A stretch of DNA of 64,000 nt, taken from assembly GCA_963966185.1 (NCBI GenBank), contig CAWZYM010000173.1, forward strand, positions 581,501 to 645,500. Reading direction: 5' to 3'. Source of the DNA: Rhabditoides inermis (lineage: Eukaryota > Nematoda > Chromadorea > Rhabditida > Rhabditidae). A program made the translations under genes and the position numbers. The number at the start of each line of letters is the position of its first letter. The first letter of the stretch is position 1. The notes beneath the pieces were generated by a model. The model made no database searches and was not told where the DNA came from. It saw only the letters and a program-made list of their open reading frames with translations. This document shows positions 1 through 28,412 of this stretch, piece after piece.

Positions 1-47
1 TGTTCAGGTAATCCAGGTAGTGAGACGGCATACTGATTTCAATCCAG

Positions 48-559
48 TGGCACATCCGCCTGCTACCTGCTCCTCATTCTGCAACACCGAAGGAAACAGG
101 TACGTTTCAAGCCGTTTACAAACACCAGAAAATGTGTTGACATCAACTGCAACGAATTCTGTCCAACAGATATGTGATAATTAGAAATTTGAAATGATAA
201 TGAAAATGAAAACTATTTCTCATAGGTGTATGACGTGCTGGATGCCAAGCTCGGCAAGCGGCGCAACAAAGAGGACGATCCAAAGCTGCTCAAGGTAATA
301 AAGAGATAATTGATAATACTTAACTTTTGCTGGCAAAATACACACAGAAAGAACTCCCGCGACCGCGCACCCACAGAAAGATCTCCAGAAAGTGCATTTA
401 GTCATAAAGCGGCTTCTAGATACATGATCGAGTCGACTACAGACAGCTTCGAGATCTTTTTTTTTTTTAGGTGAACACGGTTCTGGTCGTCGTCTCCTGC
501 ATATTCTCCATCGTCTTTGCATTGTGTCACGTGTGTGAGTAGGAGGAGAGAGAAAGAGG

Positions 560-612
<53 letters not shown>

Positions 613-1243
613 GGAGAGAGTCTCTCTCTAGTGACGAAGCTCCGCGTGATCGACCTCCCGTGGTCGCCTCCCATGATCTCCGACTGGCTGCCCTTTCTCA
701 TATTCGAGGTGAGCAAAAAAAACAATCAAAAAACTTAAAGTAACGTTGTTGTTTTTTTCTCTCAGAAATTCCAAATTTTGCAAACACAACACATACGGAC
801 ACTGCAGATTGCTAGACAAACATGCAAATTCAAGAAGCAAGTTCAATTTCGCATTCACCAGTGTACTACTATCATCTAAAAAAAACCGAATTCCACAATT
901 TTCAACACAACACTGACACTGCAGATCCTTTCTATTCAAACAAATGCAATTTCGCATTCCTCACAGGGCTACGTGTTCTTCGTCTCCCAATCGGCCATCC
1001 TGATGCTGGCGACTCTGTTCGCGCAGCTGTGTCTCATTCTCCGACGAGCCGTGCAGTGCCTCACCGAGGAGATGGTACCCAGCTTCAAGGACACGTGAGT
1101 CGAGACGTAATGTGTTATGTACCATATTATGTTGTTGAAATAACGTTGTTATAACATAACATATTCGGCAACGCTAACGTGACACGTTGTTTTATATTCA
1201 TGTCAAGTTAAGAGTTTATATCATTCCTTAGAACTATTAGTGT

Positions 1244-1325
<82 letters not shown>

Positions 1326-1707
1326 ATTATGTGAATTGACATAAAACTTGTTATGTCGGTATACAAGGTTGAAACGTATCGCTTCAGCTGTCCCACGCCG
1401 GAGCAGTCACTGCGACAGATTCACGACGTGCAGGAGTTCTATCAGGTAGAGAGAGAGGGAGAGAGAGAGAGAGAGAGTTAGAGAGAGAGAGAGAGAAAAG
1501 GGAAGAGAGAGAGGAAGGGAAGGAGGGAGAGAGAGAGAGAGAAAGGGAGAGAGATCCTAGGAGATCTACAACGCCAAGGCCCTCATCGAGGAGAACTTCT
1601 CCTTCGCCATTTTCTTCACATATGGCTGCTGCATTCCCATGATATGCTTCCTATCCTACTTCATCATCCGAACCAACCAGAGTAGCGCGACTGTCAACCA
1701 GGGGGTG

Positions 1708-1768
<61 letters not shown>

Positions 1769-4668
1769 GTCTCTGTCTCTGTCTCTGTCTCTGTCTCTGT
1801 CTCTGTCTCTGTCTCTGTCTCTGTCTCTGTCTCTGTCTCTGTCTCTGTCTCTGTCTCTGTCTCTGTCTCTGTCTCTGTCTCTGTCTCTGTCTCTGTCTCT
1901 GTCTCTGTCTCTGTCTCTGTCTCTGTCTCTGTCTCTGTCTCTGTCTCTGTCTCTGTCTCTGTCTCTGTCTCTGTCTCTGTCTCTGTCTCTGTCTCTGTCT
2001 CTGTCTCTGTCTCTGTCTCTGTCTCTGTCTCTGTCTCTGTCTCTGTCTCTGTCTCTGTCTCTGTCTCTGTCTCTGTCTCTGTCTCTGTCTCTGTCTCTGT
2101 CTCTGTCTCTGTCTCTGTCTCTGTCTCTGTCTCTGTCTCTGTCTCTGTCTCTGTCTCTGTCTCTGTCTCTGTCTCTGTCTCTGTCTCTGTCTCTGTCTCT
2201 GTCTCTGTCTCTGTCTCTGTCTCTGTCTCTGTCTCTGTCTCTGTCTCTGTCTCTGTCTCTGTCTCTGTCTCTGTCTCTGTCTCTGTCTCTGTCTCTGTCT
2301 CTGTCTCTGTCTCTGTCTCTGTCTCTGTCTCTGTCTCTGTCTCTGTCTCTGTCTCTGTCTCTGTCTCTGTCTCTGTCTCTGTCTCTGTCTCTGTCTCTGT
2401 CTCTGTCTCTGTCTCTGTCTCTGTCTCTGTCTCTGTCTCTGTCTCTGTCTCTGTCTCTGTCTCTGTCTCTGTCTCTGTCTCTGTCTCTGTCTCTGTCTCT
2501 GTCTCTGTCTCTGTCTCTGTCTCTGTCTCTGTCTCTGTCTCTGTCTCTGTCTCTGTCTCTGTCTCTGTCTCTGTCTCTGTCTCTGTCTCTGTCTCTGTCT
2601 CTGTCTCTGTCTCTGTCTCTGTCTCTGTCTCTGTCTCTGTCTCTGTCTCTGTCTCTGTCTCTGTCTCTGTCTCTGTCTCTGTCTCTGTCTCTGTCTCTGT
2701 CTCTGTCTCTGTCTCTGTCTCTGTCTCTGTCTCTGTCTCTGTCTCTGTCTCTGTCTCTGTCTCTGTCTCTGTCTCTGTCTCTGTCTCTGTCTCTGTCTCT
2801 GTCTCTGTCTCTGTCTCTGTCTCTGTCTCTGTCTCTGTCTCTGTCTCTGTCTCTGTCTCTGTCTCTGTCTCTGTCTCTGTCTCTGTCTCTGTCTCTGTCT
2901 CTGTCTCTGTCTCTGTCTCTGTCTCTGTCTCTGTCTCTGTCTCTGTCTCTGTCTCTGTCTCTGTCTCTGTCTCTGTCTCTGTCTCTGTCTCTGTCTCTGT
3001 CTCTGTCTCTGTCTCTGTCTCTGTCTCTGTCTCTGTCTCTGTCTCTGTCTCTGTCTCTGTCTCTGTCTCTGTCTCTGTCTCTGTCTCTGTCTCTGTCTCT
3101 GTCTCTGTCTCTGTCTCTGTCTCTGTCTCTGTCTCTGTCTCTGTCTCTGTCTCTGTCTCTGTCTCTGTCTCTGTCTCTGTCTCTGTCTCTGTCTCTGTCT
3201 CTGTCTCTGTCTCTGTCTCTGTCTCTGTCTCTGTCTCTGTCTCTGTCTCTGTCTCTGTCTCTGTCTCTGTCTCTGTCTCTGTCTCTGTCTCTGTCTCTGT
3301 CTCTGTCTCTGTCTCTGTCTCTGTCTCTGTCTCTGTCTCTGTCTCTGTCTCTGTCTCTGTCTCTGTCTCTGTCTCTCTTTCTCTCCCTTTCTCTCTGTCA
3401 TGGTGGTTCTCTAACTGTTTTAAAATACGTTTCAAAAAAAGCTCCAGCATATATATTGATTTAAAAAAATTGAAATTCCGTTCCCATCACTTGTCTGATA
3501 AGTGAAAGTTGCGGATCGAATAATCCGCAACCGTAACAAAACAGACAAGTGTCACATCAAAGTTGAATAGGTTTCACCACTGATTAGTAGTTGATTTGAA
3601 CCTTGTTTGAGCGATAGAAGTCATTTTTGCGGTAGAGGTTAACATCTGGTGGTTGATTCAGGTCAATATGTACTTTCAAATAATCCACTACCTCGAATTC
3701 CAGGACTCTGAGCTTCCGGAAACGATTTCCCTTCTGATGTGGGTAGTCAACACTGTAGTCACACTACTTTTCTTCTCCCTACCTGCATTCATGGTCGAGG
3801 AAGAGGTGGGCGGGGCGGGAGGGCGCGGGGCTAAGAACTTTTCTTTACAGGGAAATACCCTGCTCGCCTCGTCTTTTCGAATGTACCACTACACTCTCTG
3901 CGAGGCGAGAGATCTACTCGTTATGGTATGATAGTCGATTGGTAATGTTAATTGATGGAATAGATCACTGGTTTCGTACTGTTGTCATTTCAAACTCATA
4001 CGCACTTCAAACGTTCATCAGATTATTGATGTGTCTCAACGCGTAGAATAAGAACAGAGTGTGAAACATATGCTGTTCTTGTTCTAGTGTAGCTTACCCA
4101 TGTTCGTATACTTATCAGTAGTCGACTTCACAGCTTTCAAGCGCGGAGCCCATCTTCAGCCACAGTGAACTCATCATAATTATCAGTGATATAGCGATCG
4201 CTACTCTCATCTCCCTCCCCATTTCAGGCGCAGATGAACTTCTTGGCGTTCCAGATGTTTTCCTCCCGTCTCACACTCACTGCCGGCAACTTCTTCTACA
4301 TGACCAGGAGGATACTGCTCACGGTGAGCTGATAAAGAAGACGGAACATTCTGGAACATTCTGACAATGAACACTGAACTGACGGCACGACCGATCAGTT
4401 TTTTTCACGTTACGGTTCAAAATCCGCCCACCTCGCCCAAACTCACCCATGCACAAAGTGTCTGATAATATAAAAGTGGTAAAAGGAGGTAGTGTTTGCT
4501 CGCAAGAGCTGTCTTCCCTGATAGAATGTGGTGGATCATGGACGAGTGATGAGTGTTCGTTTGCAGCTCGTGTCCGCCATCTGTACCTACTTCCTCATCA
4601 TCGTCCAGTTCGACTCAGCCGAGAAGAAAGCAGCCAGCATCGTCAACGAGACACTACTCGCCAAATAA
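48..4668 (+). CDS. Gustatory-receptor-family 7-TM protein, C-terminal part (5' end outside window)
   Basis: Eleven exons are readable: 48-99, 226-294, 471-534, 632-708, 967-1094, 1388-1445, 1561-1704, 3662-3805, 3851-3925, 4228-4323 and 4567-4668. All join in frame and give about 335 residues ending in TAA. Hydrophobic segments alternate with short charged loops, as in a multi-pass receptor. The last helix carries TYFLIIVQF, which fits the TYhhhhhQF signature of the invertebrate gustatory receptor family; nematode members include LITE-1, GUR-3 and EGL-47 (family knowledge). Which subfamily this is cannot be told, so no symbol is given. Members act as plasma-membrane chemoreceptors, photoreceptors or channel-like receptors. 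The start codon and first helices lie left of the window. Intron 7 (1705-3661) holds the giant hexanucleotide repeat. Confidence 0.5.
541..631. repeat. GA microsatellite in receptor intron
   Basis: Nearly pure GA/GGA purine tract filling most of the intron 535-631. A short CT run precedes the AG acceptor. Confidence 0.5.
1247..1322. repeat. (TA)n microsatellite
   Basis: About 38 uninterrupted TA units in the intron before the exon at 1388. Confidence 0.5.
1709..3394. repeat. (CT)n followed by perfect (CTCTGT)n array, about 268 copies
   Basis: A CT run (1709-1764) passes into an uninterrupted hexamer CTCTGT from about 1765 to 3376. It lies just after the splice donor at 1705. The hexamer has no stop codon in any of six frames, so it creates spurious reading frames of nearly 600 codons on both strands. 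Confidence 0.5.
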
Positions 4669-5556
4669 ACAAAGCAATTCGGATTTTTCGATCTCATGAC
4701 GCTCGTTTCACCTTTTTTCCGGCGTCTTTTCAATCACTAACAGATCTCCTTTTATTTATTTTACAAACAGTTAGATTCTCAAACAATTTACATGCATGTT
4801 ATTTCACACGTTTCATATTGAAAAAAATGTTGTATACGGTGTTATTAAAATTTTACCCTCATAGTATACATAGCTCTAAGTACCAACAATGCCAAATAAA
4901 TTGTTTATCACTGTGATTCTAGTGAATATTGATATATTGAAACGTATTTATCATTACGACATCTTCTATATCTTCTGAGATCTGAGAGGGATAACCGAAT
5001 ATGATTTTGAATAACTGCGTTTGTTTCTGTCTTTGTTTTCAAAAGCATTTGAACGTTACAATAAACCGAACAAATTTATTGCTCATTTTCGGGGCGGGAA
5101 CAAAAAAACATTATACAATCTGATTACCCAAATATGCGTGCAAACTTTAGTATGTTTTAACGTGAAATCATGTTAATAATAAAGGGTGTTGTTATCTCTT
5201 TTCTAAATAATCTCCAGTCATGACTTCTTATTGTGTAACAACATACTTACAACAACACAAACACACAAAAATGAGGGAATATGCGGGGGGGATAGAAAGA
5301 GAGATAGATAATCGAATCTAGTAGTTTATTGATCTACTGGAAACACTTGTTGAGATGAGATCTACATTTTCGATATGCAGAGTGAGAGAATGTGGATTAT
5401 GGAAATATCGATTGAATGTACCAATCGATAATTCGAATCTAACCTAGGGAGAAACTGAGCGAAACGACGTGTATACTGCACTCGTTTTGAGCAATGCAAT
5501 GCACTGTGTTGCGGGGTGGGCGGAGCGAGAGGGGGCGGGGCTTCGAGGGGCGGGGC
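4669..5556. other. Convergent 3' regions of the receptor and KCNQ genes
   Basis: No coding exon seen. An AATAAA at 4895-4900 (a second at 5060-5065) fits the receptor transcript. TTTATT at 5325-5330 is AATAAA on the minus strand, about 230 bases past the KCNQ stop. The rest is AT-rich 3' UTR or spacer. Confidence 0.5.
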
Positions 5557-21420
<15,864 letters not shown>

Positions 21421-22079
21421 AGCCGTTTCTAGAATAAATATATGAGTGAGCCGCCAGAAATCGGGGTACAATTTGAATTCGCGGCGAGTAGAAGCAAAAC
21501 AAAAAGTGCCGTCAAGTGAGTTCGAAAAAGAGAAAACTAAGAGAGTCTAAAAGAGATATGACATAAAGACATAACGACTGGAGATATAACATGAGTTGAG
21601 AAAAAGAGAGATCTGCGGGAATGAGTACTGCAAACTTTCTTTCTCTCTCTCTCTCTCCCTCTCTCTCTTTTCCTCTCTCTCGCATTCTCTCGAGGGTAAT
21701 CACTAGAGCATACCGAGGAATCTCTAGAATGCGAGTTTCACAATTAATAGGAAAGCTGTTAATTGCAGAGCGCTGCGACATTCAGAAGGCGAGACAGTGT
21801 GTGAAACCCTCCCTCGCTCCCTCTCTCTTTCTCTCTCCCTCCCCCCTCTCTCTCCCTCCCTCCCTCTCTCTCTCCCTCCTTTCTCGCGCCAAGTAAATTG
21901 TTGCCATAAGCAATACGCGATAAGACTTCGTTTAGTTTTTTTTTTAATCAGAACACGAATTAGAATAGTAACATGTTACGGGGAGTGGTTTCACGTGAGA
22001 GGAGCAAAAAATGAATGGGATGGACAATGTCGGTACATCCAGAAAGAGAGAAAGAGAAACGAGAGAGATAGAGAGAGAG

Positions 22080-22139
<60 letters not shown>

Positions 22140-23401
22140 AAGAGAGAGAGGGTGGCTTCAATGGATTGCCACGATTGGCTGTCCGCGTGTGCTCGGTCGA
22201 TTGTCAATGCATGGGAATCCTCAATGGTGTACAAACATGGAATCCAGGATAGACAAGCTGGCATTCTCTCTCTCTCCCTCTCTCTCTCTCTATCTATCTC
22301 TCCCTCTCTCTCCATATCGCATATCAACATAACTACTACGGGGCGGCGCATAAATGAAATTAACTCGATAAGTAATGTGGGGCATAGGCTCGACGAGACG
22401 CGAGGCAAGAAAGTACAATTAACTGTGTGTGGATATATATTGGAGAAGCGAGACAGATGGCGCGAGTGATATGAAAGAGTGCGGTCGAATGGACACAACA
22501 TCATAGACATGATGCAAAACTAGACGCTAAGTGATTGCCTTGGCCCCCCACACTCATACTTTTTAGTTGAGCTAATAAAGATGCATGTATGAGATGAGTA
22601 AGTAAGAAACAAAGTTCAGAGATCTATAAGCCATAAAAATAGAGGAAGTACGTGAAACTGCACGCATGGTCCACGTGAAGAGTGCAGGAAAGCAGATAGT
22701 GAAAGACCATGACAGTTTCCCACAGCTACTGTTAATTCGTCGAAATCTGTGAGATGATAAACTGCGCGGACGCAAACAGAAGCCCCTCTCTCTCCCTCCC
22801 TCCCTCCCTCTCTCTCTCCCTCTCTCCCTCTCTCTCTTCCCCCCCCCCCCTCCTCTCTCTCTCTCTCGTGGATTAGGCGATAGGTTGATAGGTATACAGA
22901 GATGATGCGAAGAGTGAGAGACTGCTAATGAGTAATCAGCAATATACACATGAGAGGAAGGTCTGTGGGGCAGAAGGTGAGCCAACAACTATCTGGTATA
23001 TGCAGAATGGTCACACTAAGACGTGAGAGAAAAACCGAGGTATCACGAATCATCCAAAAAGACTTGTGATATGTGATGTGATTTTCTATTGAACAATGCT
23101 TTTCAATTGTATTTGCAAACATATGCAAGTGGTGTGAAAATTCCGTTTTCGTATTCCAAGACTCTAAGAAGCCAGCGGGAAGTGTATAATGTATTCGTCG
23201 AGCATGCTAGGGTGTCATTATCATCAGAAGGGAATGAGTGCGGGAATGCTATTCTACTAAAGTAAGGAAGGCATTGGCACGTGATTACGATGGCTTCCCT
23301 GAAAGAAATTGGGGACTCATTCCGGAATCAGCGTAATCAGAACGCATTATGATATAAAACTGAGCACTGTTTGAAACATGGGTTTGAGAGAATTATGGAA
23401 T

Positions 23402-23446
<45 letters not shown>

Positions 23447-24041
23447 CGAGACCGAGAGAGAGAGAGAGAGAGCACGCTGGTAACGCATATAGCCGCTACA
23501 TGTTTGCCTGCGGATCAAATGACCATTATAGCTGCGCTGCGCTCCGCTATAACGCTCATTTAGAACCATGAATCGCCCTCCTTCGCAACAAACGATATAA
23601 GGGTGGAACGGGCTTTATCGTATGTGGACGGTGCGAGCACAACACTAGTGTCAAATAAGGTGTCGGCGAAGGAGATACGCACGCCGGGGAATCCGACGGT
23701 GTCGATGAGCGCCCCAGCTCCGCGTGAGAAAACGGAGCCTGCAAGGACGGGCGAGACGGGGGAACAAGAGTTTATCGCGCTGCGAACAGAATAACGAACA
23801 AAAACGAACATAGCGACAACACAACAAGAGATAACAAATAAGCTCGGGGGACAGTAAGTAGGCAAAAAACGTTGAGAGTGGATGAAAGTGAGGGGGCGAT
23901 AAGGTCGGAAGGGAGAGAGTGGACAACATGACGGAACGGCTCAAAAGGACAACGATACAACAATACGCAACGAGGATATGGTGAGCGGCTGGGTGGCCGC
24001 GGTGAGCGGGCGGGTAAAAGAAGGAGGTCATGTGCTGGCGG
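21421..24041. other. Intergenic region, low complexity
   Basis: Lies upstream of the KCNQ start and downstream of the recombinase stop. It holds CT/GA runs (21641-21680, 21818-21885, 22044-22150, 22263-22312, 22784-22867, 23403-23472). No credible coding exon, RNA gene or transposon end was seen. KCNQ promoter elements should lie in the right-adjacent kilobase, but none can be named. Confidence 0.5.
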
Positions 24042-25154
24042 CTACAGGCCGTGCAGAGCGGGAGAGGGAGAGACATAGCTGTCGAGAGATGATGCGCTCC
24101 TCCACCGTCCGGCCTTGAGCACCTTCCCGATCTCGACGCCAGAACCAATCCGGTGGGACGCTCCTCCGGAACGCAGGCCATGGGGCTTCAGCGCGGGGAT
24201 GCCCAGCTTGTTGCACACCTGAAACCTGACGACTACGGGGGTCAGATGTAAGGAAGTTCGAACCTGCGACAAGTCCTTGCGCAGCAAGTCTGGGGAGGCG
24301 GTGGTGGACGCCCTCGTGAGCAGCAACGGGCCCGATGGTGGAGTCTTGGCCCACATGATCCTCCTCTGGTCACCTTCCGAGCCGAGCTCGACGAAGGCAG
24401 TCTGGCCGTCCCCTCTCTGGTCGGTCTTACTGCACTTGATGAGGACGCGCAGAGTGTCGCCGTCGATCGAACAGTCCTAGAATAGTCACGTGACCCGGTC
24501 CGCCGTTCTCTCATATCCCTCACCTCTGCTCTCAACGCGCAGACCTCGCTGACCCGCAGCAGCCCGCCGAACCCGAGGAGGGCGAGGATGCCGGCTCGGT
24601 AGTCCCTCAGCTCGTCTCCGACGACTCCGTTGATGATTATCTTGTTGACGTCGTGCAACGAGGCGGGACTGCTGTGCGTAGCCGGGGGCCTCGCTCTGCG
24701 CGCACAATCGCCGAAACGGCCCACCAGAGCCGCTAAGTCGGGCTGAAACGGTCGCGTCAAATCTCGTACGACCGAACGCTTGCTCACCTGGATCGCAGAT
24801 CCCCAGAACAGGTTACTCGCCGGGATCACCGGCCCGATCGCCTTCTTCCTCTCGAATCTGACCAGGAGGAATGCGATCAGGGTCGACGCGTCTCCCTCGG
24901 GGAGCTGGTTCTGCTCGGCAAAATGGCACAGTTGGCCGATGGCGGACTTGTAAGCGGATCTGGTAGTCGGGGCTTTGCTGGTGCTGATGACCTTCTCGAA
25001 CAGCTCTCTGCAGCTCTGGAGGTCCCTGCCGACCTGCGGAGCCAGCAGAAACGCCGCTCTCTCGGCGAGACCTGCAATGCGCCGGAGTGAGACGGGGTGG
25101 GAGGGTGGGGCCAAGCGCGTAGAATGAGGATCGGTGGAATTTCACAACACTCAT
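24042..25154 (-). CDS. Tyrosine recombinase, Crypton/DIRS type, intact and spliced
   Basis: Exons 25151-25154, 24788-25071, 24524-24742, 24264-24476 and 24042-24218 join in frame to 298 residues plus TAG. Introns of 45, 47 and 45 bp, and 79 bp for the first, all have GT/AG borders. The N-terminal half looks like a SAM-like core-binding domain (TTRSAYKSAIGQLCHFAEQ). The catalytic set appears complete: R159 in LLRVSEV, K186 in SKTDQ, H253 and R256 in HGLRSGGAS, W279 in GRWRS, and nucleophile Y288 in SLDSYV. Such enzymes cut and rejoin DNA through a phosphotyrosine link, and occur in Cryptons and DIRS/Ngaro retroelements (family knowledge). No reverse transcriptase is next to it, which favours a Crypton or a host-adopted gene (inference). 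The start is uncertain: the open frame continues upstream to an acceptor-like site at 25245, so another 5' exon may exist. Confidence 0.5.
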
Positions 25155-25290
25155 CGCGCGCAAAGTGAACAGATACTCAGCCAACAGCTCGAGACTACGG
25201 TAACGCCGCGCGACCGCTCCGCGCAAGCTCAGTCGGGCGGAGTTCTAAACACGCAGTAGAAGGGCATTTCTCTGGAAGGAGAGACAATGA
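25155..25290. promoter_or_regulatory. Putative divergent promoter between recombinase and lectin
   Basis: Only 136 bp separate the two start codons, which point away from each other. If the recombinase has an extra 5' exon, the transcripts overlap. No TATA box or known factor site was recognised. Confidence 0.5.
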
Positions 25291-25747
25291 ATGAATGCAA
25301 TGTCGGCCTATATTAGGTCTGCGCGGAAATGAATTCCACCCATTCACCTCTCTTTTTGCCATTCTTTATTACCTACTTGCAGGCTCGCCGTGATTGCACT
25401 ATGCGCGCTGTCGGTCGGAGGTGAGTGAAAATAATAACAAAAAACAATAACAATAATAATATTTATTACCGTGTGAATATGCAAATTGGTTATGCAAATT
25501 CGATTCAGGCGACAACTGGAGCTATGAGGACTTGGAGAAGCAGCTGGCATTAGAAGACGCGGAAGAAATGGAATGCGACACGCCACATGTATGTATCACT
25601 GGAGGAATAAGGCACACTAACGAACAACTGTATCGATTGATTCTCCCTGATGAGTTTCGAATAATTACAAAAAACGTGTTGTATACGTTCAGAGCCAAAT
25701 CAACCTATTAGACAAAAATCAACATTACTTGACAATAATATGGAATT

Positions 25748-25792
<45 letters not shown>

Positions 25793-27596
25793 ACGCTTCT
25801 ACAATCGAATTGCAGCTTGACCCCTCCGATGAGAACAGAACTCTCGCAATGCGCGCGAGACGCGCCAGACCCACGATTCTGCCAGTGACGGTGAGACAAC
25901 AACTGACTGGTAGAACTAACTAGTACAACTTTGAAAAGAAATGGATGTACCTGGGATTTGACAGGAATAACGATATTGGAACATAAAAACGCAGTGAAAT
26001 ATACTGACAATCGATCGCCCGAGGTGGGTGTGATTACTTTGCCCCTCCGTGTGAGATTACTTTGTGAAATTATTTAAATTATTTAATTTATAATTAATAA
26101 TAAATAAGTTATTTAAATTCACTTTTGCTTTCTTATGGCATTACAAGTTTAACTAAGTGTTTTAGCGAAAGAGCGCGGTAATTCCCGGACTCTTGATTGA
26201 TGATTCTTGCTTCATAATAGATGTTTGCCTTATTCTACTCGTGCAAATTGTAAAAGTAAGTATGATGTTGCAAATAACGCATATATTTTGGCTTTGTTAA
26301 TTTTGCCCGATTATTGTTCTTTTTTCCAGTACGTTTCACTCTTACTAGATTTGCTAAGCAATGATGATGATAGCTAACACTCCGTTGCGCTTATTTTACT
26401 ATAATGTACGTTTCTATGTACATACGTTGTATAATGTAGTACATTATAGTATAGTACATTATACTATAATGTACGTTTCATCAACTCTGTAAAGGTTCTG
26501 TTGCACCAATGTGAGCAATCGCTCGTTCGCTGAACAACTTTTCGAAAAACTCATTCAGATCAGCCCCACATATTAAAATAATCTAATCCTCTTTCATCCA
26601 TCCAGGTTTGCAATATGCATAACATCCCTAATCTTACCGTGACTTGAGATGGTGAAACAAATAGCTGACCACTTGCACTACGGTTTATCAGCCGAGAGTA
26701 AAATTTGTTTATCCTTCTGTTTTGTCATATTCGCCTTGTTATATTCGGAGCCAGAGCGATAGTTTTCGATCTACATCGCTTGCAGTTCGAAATACGGTGC
26801 CATAACCGTCTGCCTCTCTTGTTTTGCGCGCGTTTGCAGAAAGCTGACTCTCCGTCTTCCTCTGATCTACCCCACCGCGCGCAACTTATTGCGAGCATAG
26901 AACTATATGGTTTCTTCTTATCCGTGGCTTTCCAGGACCCCTGTTGTCCGGATGGCTGGGTCAAGTTCCGCGAGTCGTGCTACGCGCAGTTGGAGGGCAC
27001 TATGAATATGGTAAGAGGAGAACAAAACGTTTTTTTTTTAAATGTAAATGAACTTTTTTGTGTGAAGCGGATTTTTTATCGTTTCTAAAAAAAAATGTGT
27101 TAAGATAGAGGCCGAAAAAGCGTGCTACAAGCGAAACTCTACCATGTTCGTCGCGAGTTCGATAGAGGAATGGGTACGTCAAATTTCGACGTTTCTTTGT
27201 CAAACCTTGTGGCATCTTCTTACAGGCCTCCCTGTCGCGGCTGTTTCCTCTCAACTTGTTCTCCTGGCTGGGTCTCATCCGCTTCCCATTCCATCCACAG
27301 AAGAGACCCCAGTGGCAGACCAACGATGGAGTGGACATTGATCTACTGTCAGTTGAACACATAATGCAAAATTACAAAAAAAAAATCAATGAAGAATGCA
27401 GCCGGGACCATCATCAATGATGAACCGGTAGGCAAGTGTAAAAAGTAGTTTTACAAGAAAAAGAGGAAAGTTTAAAAAAGTGAAGATATGATAGTTGAAA
27501 AGAATTTGAAAGTTTCTTTGAGTTCTTGGCGCGCCGGCGCGACTTCTACGCCCTATTCCACCGATGTGTCTGGATGGACACGGAGGTGCGATCTCT

Positions 27597-27642
<46 letters not shown>

Positions 27643-27965
27643 CTATCTCTCAACAACAGCTTTGAATAATTATTATATCAGATCCGCATGCGTAGCGTAC
27701 TTCCACGGCAGCCGGAACGCGTCTTTCGTCAGGTTCGTACTTAAAATTCAGGTCACCTTTAATCAAAAGTACAACTGCACTTTCTGAAATGATCACTCCA
27801 TACAGTACAAATCATAATTACTGGTAAATGGTTACAAAGGTGTACTGTACTCTTTTCTCCAGGCACTACTCCTGTTCTCTTCGCTTCTACGCCGTGTGTG
27901 AGAGAAACGCGACGACCATCAGAAACAACTACCTCATGCACAAGATGATCAAGAAGATTGTGTGA
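25291..27965 (+). CDS. Secreted C-type lectin-domain protein
   Basis: Exons 25291-25316, 25383-25420, 25509-25588, 25816-25890, 26936-27010, 27105-27173, 27226-27351, 27395-27435, 27523-27585, 27682-27732 and 27863-27965 give about 248 residues. A signal peptide is clear (MNAMSAYIRLAVIALCALS). After an acidic region and a basic stretch (RARRARP) comes a C-type lectin fold: CCPDGWVKFRESCY, EAEKACYKRNSTMFVASS, SWLGL, then GTIINDEP, SACVAYFHGSRN and a final HYSCSLRFYAVCERN. Cysteine spacing suits the fold; a calcium-binding EPN/QPD motif is not seen, so sugar binding is doubtful. It is probably a secreted recognition or immune-type protein. The joints at 27351/27395 and 27435/27523 use unusual acceptors (GAAG, TTTGAG) and are the weakest part of the model. 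Confidence 0.5.
26400..26476. repeat. Palindromic TACATTATA/TATAATGTA cluster
   Basis: Several alternating copies of TATAATGTA and its complement around 26430-26474 could fold into an AT-rich hairpin in the lectin intron. Confidence 0.5.
26745..26910 (-). repeat. Dispersed 160-bp repeat, copy 1
   Basis: In the lectin intron, antisense to the gene. On the minus strand it begins TTCTATGCTCGCAATAAG and ends near AACTATCGCTCTGGC. It closely matches the copies at 29663 and 47294. Family unknown. Confidence 0.5.
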
Positions 27966-28219
27966 TTGTCATTGATTTATTGATTCGCAGTTTTAGGTTT
28001 TTGAAAATTATTATAAATTGTTTCACCTCGGGTCTTCACAATGCATATTCACATAAGAAAGTGTTTCAAGAATGAACACGAGCATCAGTAGAAGAAGTTG
28101 ATGACTCGGCTATTGATAGCCGTGTCTGGTTCGATCTGCCTTCCCGTTTCTCGAATCCAAGCCGGTTCCCAGGGCCTGAACTTTCACCCGATAGCCGCGC
28201 GGACTTCGGAAACGAGAGA

Positions 28220-28265
<46 letters not shown>

Positions 28266-28412
28266 GATCACTCTGGATCACACTTTCGCTAATCCGCTAA
28301 GCCTATCAGAGTGACGTTCCTGGCTGGATTTCATTTCACGCGCCCTATGTCGTGTGTGTTATTTTTAAACTGTTTTAAACATTTCCTTAATAGTTCACTA
28401 TGATCTTCCAGC

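Noticed and set aside
1639..3450. Open frames of nearly 600 codons on both strands
   Set aside because: They translate only the CTCTGT hexamer (Leu-Cys, Thr-Glu and Gln-Arg polymers) and run through a receptor intron.
24028..25226. Overlapping alternative frames over the recombinase on both strands
   Set aside because: GC-rich codons open shadow frames. Only the spliced minus frame carries the recombinase motifs and matching phases.
26725..26964. A short reading frame that resembles one at 47261-47479 at the protein level
   Set aside because: The similarity is explained by the 160-bp dispersed repeat. The third copy does not keep the frame, so a conserved peptide is not supported.
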